The notes below the pieces were generated by a model, which was not told where the DNA came from, did not search any database, and saw nothing but the letters and a program-made list of their open reading frames with translations. A DNA stretch of 42,950 bases from Hyphomicrobiales bacterium (GTDB lineage Bacteria > Pseudomonadota > Alphaproteobacteria > Rhizobiales > Methyloligellaceae). The stretch is from NCBI GenBank assembly GCA_021775595.1, contig JAJFHN010000033.1, positions 1-42,950 of the forward strand, in the 5' to 3' direction. Within the stretch, counting starts at the first letter, position 1; every line of letters begins with the position of its first letter. The position numbers and the translations under genes were made by a program. Below are positions 26,943-35,732 of this stretch, piece after piece.

Positions 26943-27950
26943 TCAGTCACCATAATAGTCGCGATACCAGGCAACGAAGGCTGCAATGCCGTCTTCGATG
27001 CTGGTGGCTGGCGTGAATCCCACAGCATCGCGCAGTGCGTCGATATTGGCGTAAGTCTTGGGCACATCGCCGGGTTGGAGCGGCAAGAAGTTCTTCTTGG
27101 CCTCGCGCCCCAGCGCGGTCTCGAGGGTTTCGATGAAATGCATCAACTCAACGGGAGAATTGTTGCCGATGTTGTAGAGCCGGTAGGGCGCCGTCGATGT
27201 GCCGGGATCGGGCTCATCGCTGTTCCATGCGGGATCGGGCTCGGCGACGCGGTCCAACGTGCGCACCACGCCTTCGACGATGTCGTCAATATATGTGAAG
27301 TCGCGAGCGTGATTGCCGTGATTGAATACGTCGATTGGTTCGCCGGCCAAGATCTTTTTCGTGAACAGAAAAAGCGACATGTCCGGCCGGCCCCAGGGCC
27401 CGTAGACGGTGAAGAAACGCAAGCCCGTGACCGGAAGGCCATAGAGATGAGCATAAGTGTGGGCCATCAGCTCATCCGATTTCTTGGTCGCGGCATAGAG
27501 GCTCAAAGGATGGTCGACGGTGTGATGCACACTGAAGGGCATTTGCGTGTTGGCGCCGTACACCGAGCTTGAAGAAGCATAAACCAGATGCTCGACGCCG
27601 TTGTGCCGGCAGCCCTCAAGCACATTCAGAAATCCGACGACATTCGAGTCGACATAAGAATGCGGATTTTCCAGCGAGTAGCGCACGCCAGCTTGAGCGG
27701 CCAGATTGATGACGCGATCGAATTTCTCTTGCTCGAACAGAGCTTTCATCGCGGCTTGATCGGCAAGATCACACTTTACGAAGGCGAATCCGTTGCGCCC
27801 CTCAAGCCGCTTGAGCCGCGCTTGTTTCAGCGTCACGTCGTAATAGTCGGACATGTTGTCGAGGCCGACCACCTGGTCGCCGCGGTCGAGCAAGGCGATG
27901 GCGGTTTGCGAGCCGATGAAGCCCGCCGCGCCCGTGACCAAGACTTTCAT
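26943..27950 (-). CDS. UDP-glucuronate 4-epimerase-like NAD-dependent epimerase
   Basis: Extended SDR of 335 residues. The N-terminal [18 protein letters not shown] binds NAD, and the catalytic Tyr-x3-Lys is in [15 protein letters not shown]. Two long conserved segments, [16 protein letters not shown] and the [11 protein letters not shown] that follows, are typical of the UDP-glucuronate 4-epimerase group (GlcA to GalA; LspL/Cap1J-type). The gene starts at ATG 27950, 11 bases after the stop of the dehydrogenase upstream on the same strand, so the pair is an operon that first oxidises a UDP-sugar and then epimerises it. Exact substrate (GlcA or HexNAcA) is inferred from family resemblance. Confidence 0.85.
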   Translation of the reverse strand: MKVLVTGAAGFIGSQTAIALLDRGDQVVGLDNMSDYYDVTLKQARLKRLEGRNGFAFVKCDLADQAAMKALFEQEKFDRVINLAAQAGVRYSLENPHSYVDSNVVGFLNVLEGCRHNGVEHLVYASSSSVYGANTQMPFSVHHTVDHPLSLYAATKKSDELMAHTYAHLYGLPVTGLRFFTVYGPWGRPDMSLFLFTKKILAGEPIDVFNHGNHARDFTYIDDIVEGVVRTLDRVAEPDPAWNSDEPDPGTSTAPYRLYNIGNNSPVELMHFIETLETALGREAKKNFLPLQPGDVPKTYANIDALRDAVGFTPATSIEDGIAAFVAWYRDYYGD

Positions 27951-27961
27951 CGATCCGCCCC

Positions 27962-29245
27962 CTAAATCCGCGCGTCGACAATGTCAGCCGGCAACGCTGA
28001 TTTGATGTCATAGACCAAGCCGTCATCGGTCAACAGCCCACTGATCTCATCGCGCTTCAGGCTGGCGATGGCGTCATGCTTCACCGCCACCACGATGACA
28101 TCGAATGGACCCTTCGGCATCTCGTTATCGATCTCAAGGCCATACTCCTTGCGCGCCAGGGCGGCGTCGGCATGGGGGTCGTAAATGGCGAGCTCAGCAA
28201 CGTAATCGGAGAGCTCGCGAGCCAAATCGGCGACCTTGGTGTTGCGCGTATCGGGGCAATTCTCTTTGAAGGTGAAGCCCAGAATCAGCGCGCGGGCGCC
28301 GTCGACCCGCTGCTTGCGCTTCAGCATGGTTTTGATCACGTCCTGGGCGACGAAGGCGGCCATGTCGTCATTGATGCGCCGGCCGGCCAAAATCATTTCG
28401 GGATGAAACCCGATCGATTGCGCCTTGTGGGTCAAGTAGTAGGGGTCGACACCGATGCAGTGGCCGCCAACCAGCCCCGGGCGATAGGGGTGGAAATTCC
28501 ATTTGGTGCCGGCCGCGCCCAAGATCTCGTCCGTATCGAGCTCCAGTTCCTTGAACAACATGGCCAGTTCGTTGATCAACGCGACATTGACGTCGCGCTG
28601 GATGTTCTCGATTACCTTGGCCGCCTCGGCGATGCGGATCGAACTGACCCGGTGCGTGCCGGCGGTGATCACCTTGGCGTACAGGGCGTCGATCAAATCG
28701 CCCGCCGCTTCGGTCGATCCCGACGTCACCTTGACGATGTCGGGCAGGCGATGGGTGTGGTCGCCGGGATTGATGCGTTCGGGCGAGTAGCCGGCATAGA
28801 AATCTTTGTTGAAGGTGAGGCCCGATACTTCCTCCAGCAGCGGCACCGCGACTTCTTCCGTTGCGCCTGGATAAACGGTGGATTCATAGACAACGATATC
28901 ACCCGGCCGCAACACAACGCCGACGGTCCGGCTTGCGGCCTTTACTGCCGAAAGATCAGGCTGCTTGCCCGAGTCGATCGGCGTGGGAACGGTGACGATG
29001 TAGACATTGCAGTCTTCGATGGAAGCCGCTTCGTGCGAGAACAGCACATCTTTGGCCGCGGCAAATTCCTCCGACGTCACTTCGTGCGTATGATCTTTGC
29101 CTTGCTGCAGATCGGCGATGCGGGCGGCGTCGATGTCAAAGCCGACAACGGGGAAGTGCTGCGCCATATAGACGGCCAGCGGCAGCCCCACATAGCCGAG
29201 GCCGACAACGGCAACGCGAATATCTTCGAAGGCGGGAAGGCTCAT
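27962..29245 (-). CDS. UDP-HexNAc 6-dehydrogenase-type nucleotide sugar dehydrogenase (TviB/WbpO-like)
   Basis: Nucleotide-sugar dehydrogenase of about 427 residues. Three-domain layout: an N-terminal NAD domain beginning [17 protein letters not shown], a central helical domain with the catalytic Cys in [17 protein letters not shown], and a C-terminal UDP-binding domain with [14 protein letters not shown]. The [15 protein letters not shown] context and [10 protein letters not shown] segment place it with the TviB/WbpO/VipA branch, which oxidise UDP-GlcNAc or UDP-GalNAc to uronic acids, more than with UDP-glucose dehydrogenase. ATG 29245 is chosen; TTG 29263 has no ribosome site. The product feeds the 4-epimerase encoded just downstream. 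Confidence 0.87.
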   Translation of the reverse strand: MSLPAFEDIRVAVVGLGYVGLPLAVYMAQHFPVVGFDIDAARIADLQQGKDHTHEVTSEEFAAAKDVLFSHEAASIEDCNVYIVTVPTPIDSGKQPDLSAVKAASRTVGVVLRPGDIVVYESTVYPGATEEVAVPLLEEVSGLTFNKDFYAGYSPERINPGDHTHRLPDIVKVTSGSTEAAGDLIDALYAKVITAGTHRVSSIRIAEAAKVIENIQRDVNVALINELAMLFKELELDTDEILGAAGTKWNFHPYRPGLVGGHCIGVDPYYLTHKAQSIGFHPEMILAGRRINDDMAAFVAQDVIKTMLKRKQRVDGARALILGFTFKENCPDTRNTKVADLARELSDYVAELAIYDPHADAALARKEYGLEIDNEMPKGPFDVIVVAVKHDAIASLKRDEISGLLTDDGLVYDIKSALPADIVDARI

Positions 29246-29319
29246 ACCTTGTTTAGGCTCCAAGTGGATGGCGGCGGGCGGCTCTTACCATGGCAGAGCA
29301 GCACAAACCAGTGACGGAT

Positions 29320-29333
29320 CCATACATGTATGG
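29320..29333. promoter_or_regulatory. Perfect 14-base palindrome, possible operator
   Basis: CCATACATGTATGG reads the same on both strands. It lies about 75 bases upstream of the sugar dehydrogenase start and 260 bases upstream of the CysN/CysC-like start, in the divergent promoter space. The adjoining GGTACATGCC shares ACATG with it. A dimeric regulator site is plausible; no protein can be assigned. Confidence 0.35.
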
Positions 29334-29488
29334 CGGTACATGCCAGCGAATAGCACTCAAATCACATAGAAAATATGCGGTTTGTGCTGCCGGGCTGTTT
29401 CTGATAATCCAGCGGCGCAGTGGAGCGCAACGTCTTCTGGGCGTGAGCGTTAAGCGTTTCGCAAATGGGTATTTTCCTAGACACTTCA

Positions 29489-29590
29489 ATGACAACGACA
29501 GTGATTAAATTCGACGGCTCGCCTGATGCTGCGCGCCTTAGGGTGCGCCCGTGCACAGCCAGTGCTTCAATGGGACAAGCAAGGAGTTGA
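29489..29590 (+). CDS. Possible 33-codon leader reading frame upstream of the CysN/CysC-like gene
   Basis: ATG 29489 opens a frame of 33 codons whose TGA (29588-29590) overlaps the end of the AAGGAG and sits four bases before the TTG start of the next gene. That spacing would permit translational coupling. It has no Shine-Dalgarno of its own and its product ([18 protein letters not shown]...) resembles nothing I know. I list it because of its position only. Confidence 0.2.
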   Translation: MTTTVIKFDGSPDAARLRVRPCTASASMGQARS

Positions 29591-29594
29591 CGCG

Positions 29595-30854
29595 TTGAAC
29601 CAGTACCGCGAATTGCCAAGGCTCGATGGAGAGTCATTGGCGTCCTTATTCGAAGCGGCGAAAGCCGATGAGTTGGCCGTTTCAAAGCCATTCCGCATGC
29701 CCTTGGAAGGGAACGGTGAGGGCGGAGGTTTTTCAGGGCTCATTACGAGCGGCCGCATTGCGGTGGGCGATCAAGCCGTGCTGTTGCCCGGTGGTGAGCG
29801 CATCACGGTCACGCGTATCGGTGGGCCCGGGGGCGCGCTTGAGGAAGCCAGCGCCGGTGACAAGGTTACGGTATTTGCCGATGCGCCGCTCGATGCCTCG
29901 GCAGGTCAGGTGTTGGCCGCGACCGATGATCAGCCAAGCGTTGCCGATCAATTTGCCGCCCATGTGATCTGGTCGGGTGGCGAGCCGATGCTGCCAGGCC
30001 GCCTCTACAGGCTGGAAATGGGGCCGCAACGTGCGCGCGCTACGGTGAGCGCGCTGAAGCACAAAGTCAGACCGGAAGACGCCACGCATGAAGCGGTGAC
30101 CACGCTTGTTGATGGCGAGATCGGTTACTGCAATCTCAGCGCCGAGCGTCCGATCGTCTTTGACGGCTACGACGACAATCCGGCGATGGCGCGGTTTGAC
30201 CTGGTTGACCGGCAGACCGACAAGCGCGTTGGCTCCGGTTTGATCGCGTTCGCGCTGCGGCGGGCGACGAACATCGCGTGGCAGGCGCTTGAAGTGAACA
30301 AGGGCGCGCGCTCCGAGCTCAAGGGACAGCGGCCGTGCGTGCTCTGGTTCACGGGGCTCTCGGGCGCCGGCAAGTCGACGATTGCGAGCCTGCTTGAAAA
30401 ACGCCTGCATGCGATCGGGCGTCACACATATGTGTTGGACGGCGACAATGTGCGCCATGGACTCAACAAGGACTTGGGCTTCACGGACGTCGACCGCGTC
30501 GAAAACATCCGGCGCATCGGCGAGACGGCCAAGCTCTTTGTTGATGCCGGTCTCATTGTGATGGTCTCTTTTATCTCGCCCTTCCGGATGGAGCGGCGCA
30601 TGGCGCGCGACCTGCTTGAGGATCATGAATTTATCGAAGTCTTTGTCGATGCGCCTTTGGCGGTCTGCGAGGAGCGCGATCCCAAGGGCCTCTATAAGAA
30701 GGCGCGCGCCGGCAAAATCAAAAACTTCACCGGCATCGATTCCGACTATGAGCCGCCCGAACGCGCCGACATCCGACTGGCTGCTGCAGAGGCTGGCGTC
30801 GATGAGATGGTCGAGACGCTGCTTGGTGATTTGGAACGGCGCGGCTTGATCTAA
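29595..30854 (+). CDS. CysN domain II/III fused to APS kinase (CysC), lacking the GTPase domain
   Basis: 419 residues. The first 230 align by motif with the two beta-barrel domains that follow the GTPase in Cys[10 protein letters not shown]-like start, [47 protein letters not shown], then [18 protein letters not shown], the usual CysN-CysC linker. The rest (about 235-419) is a complete APS kinase: P-loop GLSGAGKST from residue 254, [53 protein letters not shown] and FTGIDSDYE. The whole N-terminal EF-Tu-like GTPase of a normal CysNC is missing, and it is not in the upstream DNA. TTG 29595 is the start: AAGGAG eight bases ahead is the best ribosome site nearby. It should make PAPS from APS; the barrel part may dock to a sulfurylase encoded elsewhere. 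PAPS would serve the sulfotransferase in the neighbouring operon. Confidence 0.8.
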   Translation: MNQYRELPRLDGESLASLFEAAKADELAVSKPFRMPLEGNGEGGGFSGLITSGRIAVGDQAVLLPGGERITVTRIGGPGGALEEASAGDKVTVFADAPLDASAGQVLAATDDQPSVADQFAAHVIWSGGEPMLPGRLYRLEMGPQRARATVSALKHKVRPEDATHEAVTTLVDGEIGYCNLSAERPIVFDGYDDNPAMARFDLVDRQTDKRVGSGLIAFALRRATNIAWQALEVNKGARSELKGQRPCVLWFTGLSGAGKSTIASLLEKRLHAIGRHTYVLDGDNVRHGLNKDLGFTDVDRVENIRRIGETAKLFVDAGLIVMVSFISPFRMERRMARDLLEDHEFIEVFVDAPLAVCEERDPKGLYKKARAGKIKNFTGIDSDYEPPERADIRLAAAEAGVDEMVETLLGDLERRGLI

Positions 30855-30872
30855 CTGGAAAACCGGCTGCGA

Positions 30873-31613
30873 TTAAGCCTTTTCGGCAGGCGCGGCTTCG
30901 ATTGGCTCGTGGCCCATCATGCGGTCTGCCTTGTTGGTGAGATCGGTGAGTGCGGCTTCAATTTTCGCAGCCAGCTTGTCGGCGCCTGCGTCGTCGAGAT
31001 CCTTCGGGACGTCGAAGCCTTCCTCCCAGAGTATGACGCCGGTGTTGAAGGGCAGGGGCAGAATGAAGCGATCCCAGCTGCCCAACACGACGCGCCGCTT
31101 GACCGAATAGGTGATGAGCGCGATGCGTGCGCCGGCCAACCGCGCCAGCGTTATTGCTGGAGTCTTCATGCGCATGCGCGGTCCCCGCGGCCCGTCCGGC
31201 GTCATGCCGATGGTGCGCCCGGCCCGGATGGCGCGCAGCACGCTCTTGGCTGCCGTCAGCTGCTTTTCCTTGGATGAGACGGGCACGTGTTCGACCTTGA
31301 AGCGATCCATCGTGGCTGAGACCATGCGCCCGTCGCGGTGGTCGGAGACCACGATGGTCAGTATTTTATCGCCCCCGCTAACGCGCCAGGGATGCTGTTT
31401 CCAAATGAGCGGCATGGCGGCGATGCGGTTGTGCCAGAGAAAGACGAAGAGCGGTTCGCCGGCCATGATGGTCGCGCGGCTTTGCGGCCAGGCGTCGAAC
31501 GTCCAACGGGTGGTGAAATAGGCAAGCTTCAGATATTGCGCGATCAGCCAGTTCGCCAGGCTCTGCACCCGCTCATTGCGGGTGATGCGGCGCGTAATGC
31601 CAGACAGCTTCAT
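30873..31613 (-). CDS. DUF374 lysophospholipid acyltransferase-like protein
   Basis: About 246 residues of the DUF374 family, related to the LPLAT superfamily that transfers acyl chains to glycerophospholipid or lipid A precursors. LFVFLWHNRIAAMPL and VVSDHRDGRMVSATMDRF contain the conserved HN and HRDG elements that replace the usual HX4D, and MTPDGPRGPRMRMKTPAITLARL is the conserved central block. Probably attached to the inner face of the membrane. ATG 31613 is chosen; TTG 31631 would overlap the end of glnS upstream. Many genomes place DUF374 genes beside lipid A or surface glycan genes. The acyl acceptor is unknown. Confidence 0.8.
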   Translation of the reverse strand: MKLSGITRRITRNERVQSLANWLIAQYLKLAYFTTRWTFDAWPQSRATIMAGEPLFVFLWHNRIAAMPLIWKQHPWRVSGGDKILTIVVSDHRDGRMVSATMDRFKVEHVPVSSKEKQLTAAKSVLRAIRAGRTIGMTPDGPRGPRMRMKTPAITLARLAGARIALITYSVKRRVVLGSWDRFILPLPFNTGVILWEEGFDVPKDLDDAGADKLAAKIEAALTDLTNKADRMMGHEPIEAAPAEKA

Positions 31614-31627
31614 TGGCCTGTCACGCT

Positions 31628-33319
31628 TCAAGCCGTCTTGGCTTTAAGCTTGGCCCAGCTGTCGCGCAAGGGCACCGCGCGGTTGAAAATGAGCCGCTCC
31701 GGCGAGGTGTCGCGATCGGGGCAGAAATAGCCCTGGCGCTCCAATTGAAGGGTTTGATCAGCCTTGGCCGAAGCCAATGACGGTTCGAGTTTGCAACCTT
31801 GCAGGATCTCTAATGAATCAGGGTTGAGAGCGGCGGCGATGTCGTCGCCGATATCTGGTTCCTCGTCGGTGAAGAGGTGGTTGTAAAGCCGAAGCTCGGC
31901 GTCAATTGCGTGACGCGCCGAGACCCAATGCATCGTCGCCTTCACCTTGCGGCCATCGGGCGCATTGCCGCCGCGGGTCTCAGGATCATAGGTGCAAATC
32001 AGTTCGACCACTTCGCCCGCATCGTTCTTGACCGCCTCGCGGCAGGTGACGAAATAGGCATAGCGCAGACGCACCTCGCGTCCCGGCGCCATGCGGAAAA
32101 ATTTCTTTGGGGGGTCCTCCATGAAGTCGTCTTGCTCAATATAGAGCTCGCGCGCGAAGGGCACCTGGCGCGTGCCGGCGGTCTCGTCGCCCGGATTGTT
32201 GACCGCTTCGAGCATCTCCTCCTGGTCTTCCGGATAATTTTCGATCACGATTTTGAGTGGCTTGAGGACGCCCATACGGCGGGGCGCACTCTGATTCAAT
32301 TCCTCGCGCACGCAGTGCTCCAACAGCGCCATCTCGATCACATTGTCGGACTTGGTGATGCCGACGCGGCCGGCGAAATCGCGGATCGCGGCGGCCGGAT
32401 AACCGCGCCGCCGCAGACCGGCGATGGTGGGCATGCGCGGATCGTCCCAACCGCTGATATGTCCCTCGGCGACCAGTTGGATCAGACGGCGTTTAGAGAG
32501 CACCGTATGGGTCAGATTGAGCCGCGAAAATTCATACTGGTGGGGCGTGGCCGGAACCGGAAGGCTCTCGATGAACCAGTCATAGAGCGGGCGGTGATCG
32601 GCGAATTCGAGTGTGCACAAGGAGTGCGTGATGCCCTCGATCGCGTCCGACTGGCCGTGCGCGAAATCATATGTCGGGTAGATGCACCAAGCATTGCCGG
32701 TGCGCGGATGCTCGGCCTTCAATATGCGGTAGAGGACGGGATCGCGCAGATTGATGTTGCCAGAGGTCATGTCGATCTTGGCGCGCAGCACGCGTGCGCC
32801 TTCTTCGAATTCGCCCTGGCGCATTCGGCGGAGCAGGTCGAGGCTCTCATCGGCGCCTCGGTTGCGATGGGGGCTGTCCTTGCCGGGTTCGGTCAGCGTG
32901 CCGCGATGGGCACGGATCTCATCGGCTGAGAGATCATCGACATAGGCTTTGCCCTCTTTGATGAGGTGCTCGGCCCAATCGTAGAGCTGCTCGAAATAAT
33001 CGGAGGCGTGGTAGAGGTGTTGGCCCCAATCGAAACCAAGCCAGCGCACGTCGTCTTGAATCGCGGCGATGAACTCTTGTTCTTCTTTGGCCGGATTGGT
33101 GTCATCGAAGCGCAGATGGCAGCGGCCGGAGTATTCTTGCGCGATCGCGAAATTCAGGCAGATCGATTTGGCATGGCCGATATGGAGATATCCATTGGGC
33201 TCAGGCGGGAAGCGGGTGACGACCTCGCTCACCCGGCCGCTTTGTAGATCGGCGTCGATGATCTCACGGATGAAATCTTTGCCACGCGCCTCGTCGTTGG
33301 GCTTATCGATTTCGCTCAC
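31628..33319 (-). CDS. glnS: Glutaminyl-tRNA synthetase
   Basis: Class I synthetase of 563 residues, the normal size of bacterial Gln[17 protein letters not shown] contains the HIGH motif (about residues 46-49), [12 protein letters not shown] is typical of GlnRS, and the KMSKS equivalent is VLSKRRL. The C-terminal beta-barrel anticodon-binding domains follow ([35 protein letters not shown]). The start is a GTG at 33319 giving [10 protein letters not shown] tRNA-Gln gene lies 88 bases upstream in the same direction. Many alphaproteobacteria lack GlnRS and instead amidate Glu-tRNA-Gln by GatCAB, so its presence is lineage-informative. Confidence 0.95.
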   Translation of the reverse strand: MSEIDKPNDEARGKDFIREIIDADLQSGRVSEVVTRFPPEPNGYLHIGHAKSICLNFAIAQEYSGRCHLRFDDTNPAKEEQEFIAAIQDDVRWLGFDWGQHLYHASDYFEQLYDWAEHLIKEGKAYVDDLSADEIRAHRGTLTEPGKDSPHRNRGADESLDLLRRMRQGEFEEGARVLRAKIDMTSGNINLRDPVLYRILKAEHPRTGNAWCIYPTYDFAHGQSDAIEGITHSLCTLEFADHRPLYDWFIESLPVPATPHQYEFSRLNLTHTVLSKRRLIQLVAEGHISGWDDPRMPTIAGLRRRGYPAAAIRDFAGRVGITKSDNVIEMALLEHCVREELNQSAPRRMGVLKPLKIVIENYPEDQEEMLEAVNNPGDETAGTRQVPFARELYIEQDDFMEDPPKKFFRMAPGREVRLRYAYFVTCREAVKNDAGEVVELICTYDPETRGGNAPDGRKVKATMHWVSARHAIDAELRLYNHLFTDEEPDIGDDIAAALNPDSLEILQGCKLEPSLASAKADQTLQLERQGYFCPDRDTSPERLIFNRAVPLRDSWAKLKAKTA

Positions 33320-33407
33320 TTCAGTTGCGCTCCCGTTGCGCGCTGATCGCTTCTGCCCACGTGATCCGAATTTAAATCTTGGGAATCGAAGAATTTGATT
33401 GGCGGAT

Positions 33408-33481
33408 TGGCTGGGGCGCAGGGATTCGAACCCCGATATCTCGGACCAGAACCGAACGTAATGCCATTATACGACGCCCCA
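33408..33481 (-). tRNA. tRNA-Gln (anticodon CUG)
   Basis: A full cloverleaf of 74 bases including an encoded CCA, on the minus strand. The acceptor stem TGGGGCG pairs with CGCCCCA, followed by discriminator G and CCA. The D arm uses GTA/TAC with AATGGCAT in the loop, the anticodon stem is TTCGG/CCGAG with loop TTCTGGT (anticodon CTG, reading CAG), and the T arm is CGGGG/CCCTG with loop TTCGAAT, one G-U pair. The variable region is ATAT. It sits between the GT4 gene and glnS, the synthetase for this very tRNA. Confidence 0.95.
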
Positions 33482-33544
33482 AACTGTCATCGGCAACATC
33501 TAGCAGCAGCCCTTGCAGGCGGCAAGCGCAGCCGGTGCAATGCC

Positions 33545-34723
33545 TCATTGTGGGGGTATGAGCGTGCGATAGAAGGCGTCATAGGCCTTGGCGCAACTGG
33601 TGATGGAAAACGCGTCTTCGGCGCGTTTTCGCCCAGCCCGGCCCATGGCTTGGGCTGCCTCGGGATTTTGTGCGATCTCGGCGATGGCCCGGCCCAATGC
33701 TTCTGCGTCATGAGCATCGACGATGCGCCCCGTCTCGCCATCTTTGACCGCTTCGGCATTGCCGCCGACGTCGGTTGCGACAACCGGCAGGCCGCAGGCC
33801 ATGGCCTCTAGAATGGCGTTGGCGAAGCCTTCCTGATGCGAGGGCAACACGCTCATGTCGGAGGCGGTGAGATAAGAGGCGACGTCTGCTTGCTCGCCCA
33901 GAAATCTGACGTTCTCGCCGAGACCGAGATTCTCCGCCAGTTGCGAAAGCTCACACTTCAGGCCGTCGTCGCGGCCAATGCATTGAAGCAGCCAAGGCCT
34001 GGGCAATTCGGCTTGGACGGTGGCCAGGCCCGCAAGCAGGTCGGCGTGCCCCTTATAGGCGATCAGATTGGCCAGCACGGTGATGACGAATGTGTCTGGC
34101 GCAACGCCCAATCGCTCGCGCAGGGCGGAGCGATCGGAAGGAACGTGAAATTGCTTGGTATCCACGCCATTGTAGATGAGATCCACGTGGTCGGGCGCGC
34201 AACCCTCTTCGTCGATCAACTGCTGACGCACCCGCTCCGAGTTGGCGAGGATTGCGCTCATATGGTTGTGCAGGCGTGGCTCCAGGTAACGCGCAATAGG
34301 GTGGATGTCTTGATAGACGTTCAAGCTGCGGCGGCTCATCACACAGACCGGGACGCGGGTGAGGAGTGCCGCCGGCGCGCCGATCAAATAGGCTGCGGGC
34401 AGGAAGAAATGAACGATTGTCGGCCGGCGGGCAGCCATGACAGCGGCGAGTTTGATGGCCGAGAGCGTGATGCCGACCGCCTTGAGAGGCCGGTTGCCGC
34501 TGGCCAGAGACAATTCCATCGGCGGAGCGATCACCTCAATGCCCGAAGCCTGCACGCTCTGGGCTTGCCGCCCGCACCGGCCCAGACAATAGATGGCCGG
34601 ACGCCAGCCCAAATCTTTTAGCAGCGGGGCGATTTGGGCGACGTGGCGCTCGGCGCCACCCAAGTCGAGCGAGCCGATCACATAGAGCAGGCTTGGTTCG
34701 CGCGTGCTTTCTGGTGGCGTCAT
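33545..34723 (-). CDS. GT4 family glycosyltransferase
   Basis: About 392 residues with the GT-B fold. The N-terminal acceptor half starts LLYVIGSLDLGGAERHVAQ, the glycine loop of many GT4 enzymes, and the C-terminal donor half has VDLIYNGVDTKQF, then the retaining-family motif QEGFANAILEAMACGLPVVATD with its two Glu (EGFANAILE). It moves a sugar from a nucleotide donor to a growing glycan on the cytoplasmic face. The start is ATG 34723, 11 bases after the stop of the sulfotransferase gene; the open frame continuing to 35257 lies over that gene and is not real. It is the last of a five-gene operon. Donor and acceptor are unknown. Confidence 0.9.
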   Translation of the reverse strand: MTPPESTREPSLLYVIGSLDLGGAERHVAQIAPLLKDLGWRPAIYCLGRCGRQAQSVQASGIEVIAPPMELSLASGNRPLKAVGITLSAIKLAAVMAARRPTIVHFFLPAAYLIGAPAALLTRVPVCVMSRRSLNVYQDIHPIARYLEPRLHNHMSAILANSERVRQQLIDEEGCAPDHVDLIYNGVDTKQFHVPSDRSALRERLGVAPDTFVITVLANLIAYKGHADLLAGLATVQAELPRPWLLQCIGRDDGLKCELSQLAENLGLGENVRFLGEQADVASYLTASDMSVLPSHQEGFANAILEAMACGLPVVATDVGGNAEAVKDGETGRIVDAHDAEALGRAIAEIAQNPEAAQAMGRAGRKRAEDAFSITSCAKAYDAFYRTLIPPQ

Positions 34724-34734
34724 TGGCGCGACAC

Positions 34735-35727
34735 TCACGAATAGCCGAGACGCGTCATGACGGCCCCGCATACATCTTCGATGATGGCGGCCTCTTCGCG
34801 CGAGACGGCTTCGCGCGCCTTGTCGGTGACGGAGCGGCGCAGCGGGTACCAGCGCCGGCCCATTTGTTGATAGACGGTGGCGGGTTGATCCGGCCCCGGC
34901 GCCATATTGGGATCGAATTCGAGGCCCGCGAATTCGCACACCGAGCGAAGATAGGCCGGCGGGTCGGCGAAGAAGTCTTCGACCCGCGTGACCATGAAGT
35001 TCGGCACCTTGGCGCCATCGTCGAGCGCGAATTGAAACGAATTGCGCCAATGTTGGGCGCACAGCTTCACGGCGTCCAGATAATCCATATCGAAGCCGTG
35101 CTTGTCGGGGTTGAGATAGTAATTTTTTGCGGTGCGGGGCACGCCGCCATAGGGCGAGCGCGCGACGACAACGAAATAAGGATCGGATTCGGCCAGGATG
35201 TGCTGCAGTGCCGCGACATTGACGCTGAACAAGTGGCTCTTGTCGATCAAGCGGCAATTGTCGAGATCAATTGCGTGCGCCCGGATCATCTTCTTTAAGG
35301 CCGTACGAAAGCCATCTGCCATTTCGGTGCTGACATTTTCGGGTTCCCAGCGGTAGTGGCCCACATTGTCGTCGGTGCCGAAGGTCCAATAGCGGAACAG
35401 ATTGGTCGGCATGTCGGGCGGGAAGAACGAATTGTGGTAAAACGAGAGTTCTCGCGGCATATCGGAATCGCGCACGCAGACGCTCATTTCATTGTCGGCC
35501 GCGTCCCAAGACAGCCGGTTGCCATGGCAAAAGCAGGTGTTGGAGAGGCGTTGGAAGCACTTCAACAACAGCGTCAGCCCGCCGCCTGGAACGCTTAAGA
35601 AGAAGATCGGCCGGTCGATTTTGACCTGGTCCAGCGGCACGGTCACACGTCGCGGCGTCAATTCAATTTTGCGCACGCGATAGCGCCGCAACACAGGTGC
35701 CATCATGGTTTCCAGCAGGTCGGCCAT
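34735..35727 (-). CDS. Sulfotransferase-like protein with a variant PAPS loop
   Basis: 330 residues. The 5'-phosphosulfate loop position reads FFLSVPGGGLTLLLKCFQRL (residues about 42-61), the same context as PRSGTTLL in sulfotransferases but with GGGLT in place of SGTT. The 3'-phosphate site fits YFVVVARSPYGGVPRTAKNYY (about 183-203, Arg present), and VEDFFADPPAYLRSVCEFAGLEFD is the familiar C-terminal helical segment of the family. So it is most likely a cytoplasmic enzyme that transfers sulfate from PAPS to a sugar, but the loop is divergent and another phosphate-donor chemistry is possible. It lies five bases downstream of asnB in the same operon. Confidence 0.7.
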   Translation of the reverse strand: MADLLETMMAPVLRRYRVRKIELTPRRVTVPLDQVKIDRPIFFLSVPGGGLTLLLKCFQRLSNTCFCHGNRLSWDAADNEMSVCVRDSDMPRELSFYHNSFFPPDMPTNLFRYWTFGTDDNVGHYRWEPENVSTEMADGFRTALKKMIRAHAIDLDNCRLIDKSHLFSVNVAALQHILAESDPYFVVVARSPYGGVPRTAKNYYLNPDKHGFDMDYLDAVKLCAQHWRNSFQFALDDGAKVPNFMVTRVEDFFADPPAYLRSVCEFAGLEFDPNMAPGPDQPATVYQQMGRRWYPLRRSVTDKAREAVSREEAAIIEDVCGAVMTRLGYS

Positions 35728-35732
35728 AGCGT

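Larger units (their letters stand above)
29246..29594. other. 349-base divergent intergenic region
   Basis: Separates the sugar dehydrogenase (minus) from the CysN/CysC-like gene (plus). It is more A/T-rich than the flanks. It contains a perfect 14-base palindrome at 29320-29333 and, directly after it, a weaker dyad GGTACATGCC (29335-29344). Two open stretches exist on the plus strand, 72 codons at 29290-29508 and 33 codons at 29489-29590; neither resembles a known protein. The Shine-Dalgarno AAGGAG (29581-29586) of the downstream gene is clear. Confidence 0.5.

Noticed and set aside
28076-29314. 412-codon open frame on the plus strand
   Set aside because: Antisense to the nucleotide-sugar dehydrogenase; its composition is the mirror of that gene and it has no family motif.
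29290-29508. 72-codon open frame in the divergent intergenic region
   Set aside because: No Shine-Dalgarno, no resemblance to a protein, and it runs through the palindrome; kept only as intergenic content.
31877-32929. 350-codon open frame on the plus strand
   Set aside because: Antisense to glnS; no recognisable domain.
34724-35257. N-terminal extension of the GT4 gene
   Set aside because: The extended part overlaps the sulfotransferase gene in another frame and is Arg/Gly-rich without structure; the GT4 fold begins right after ATG 34723.
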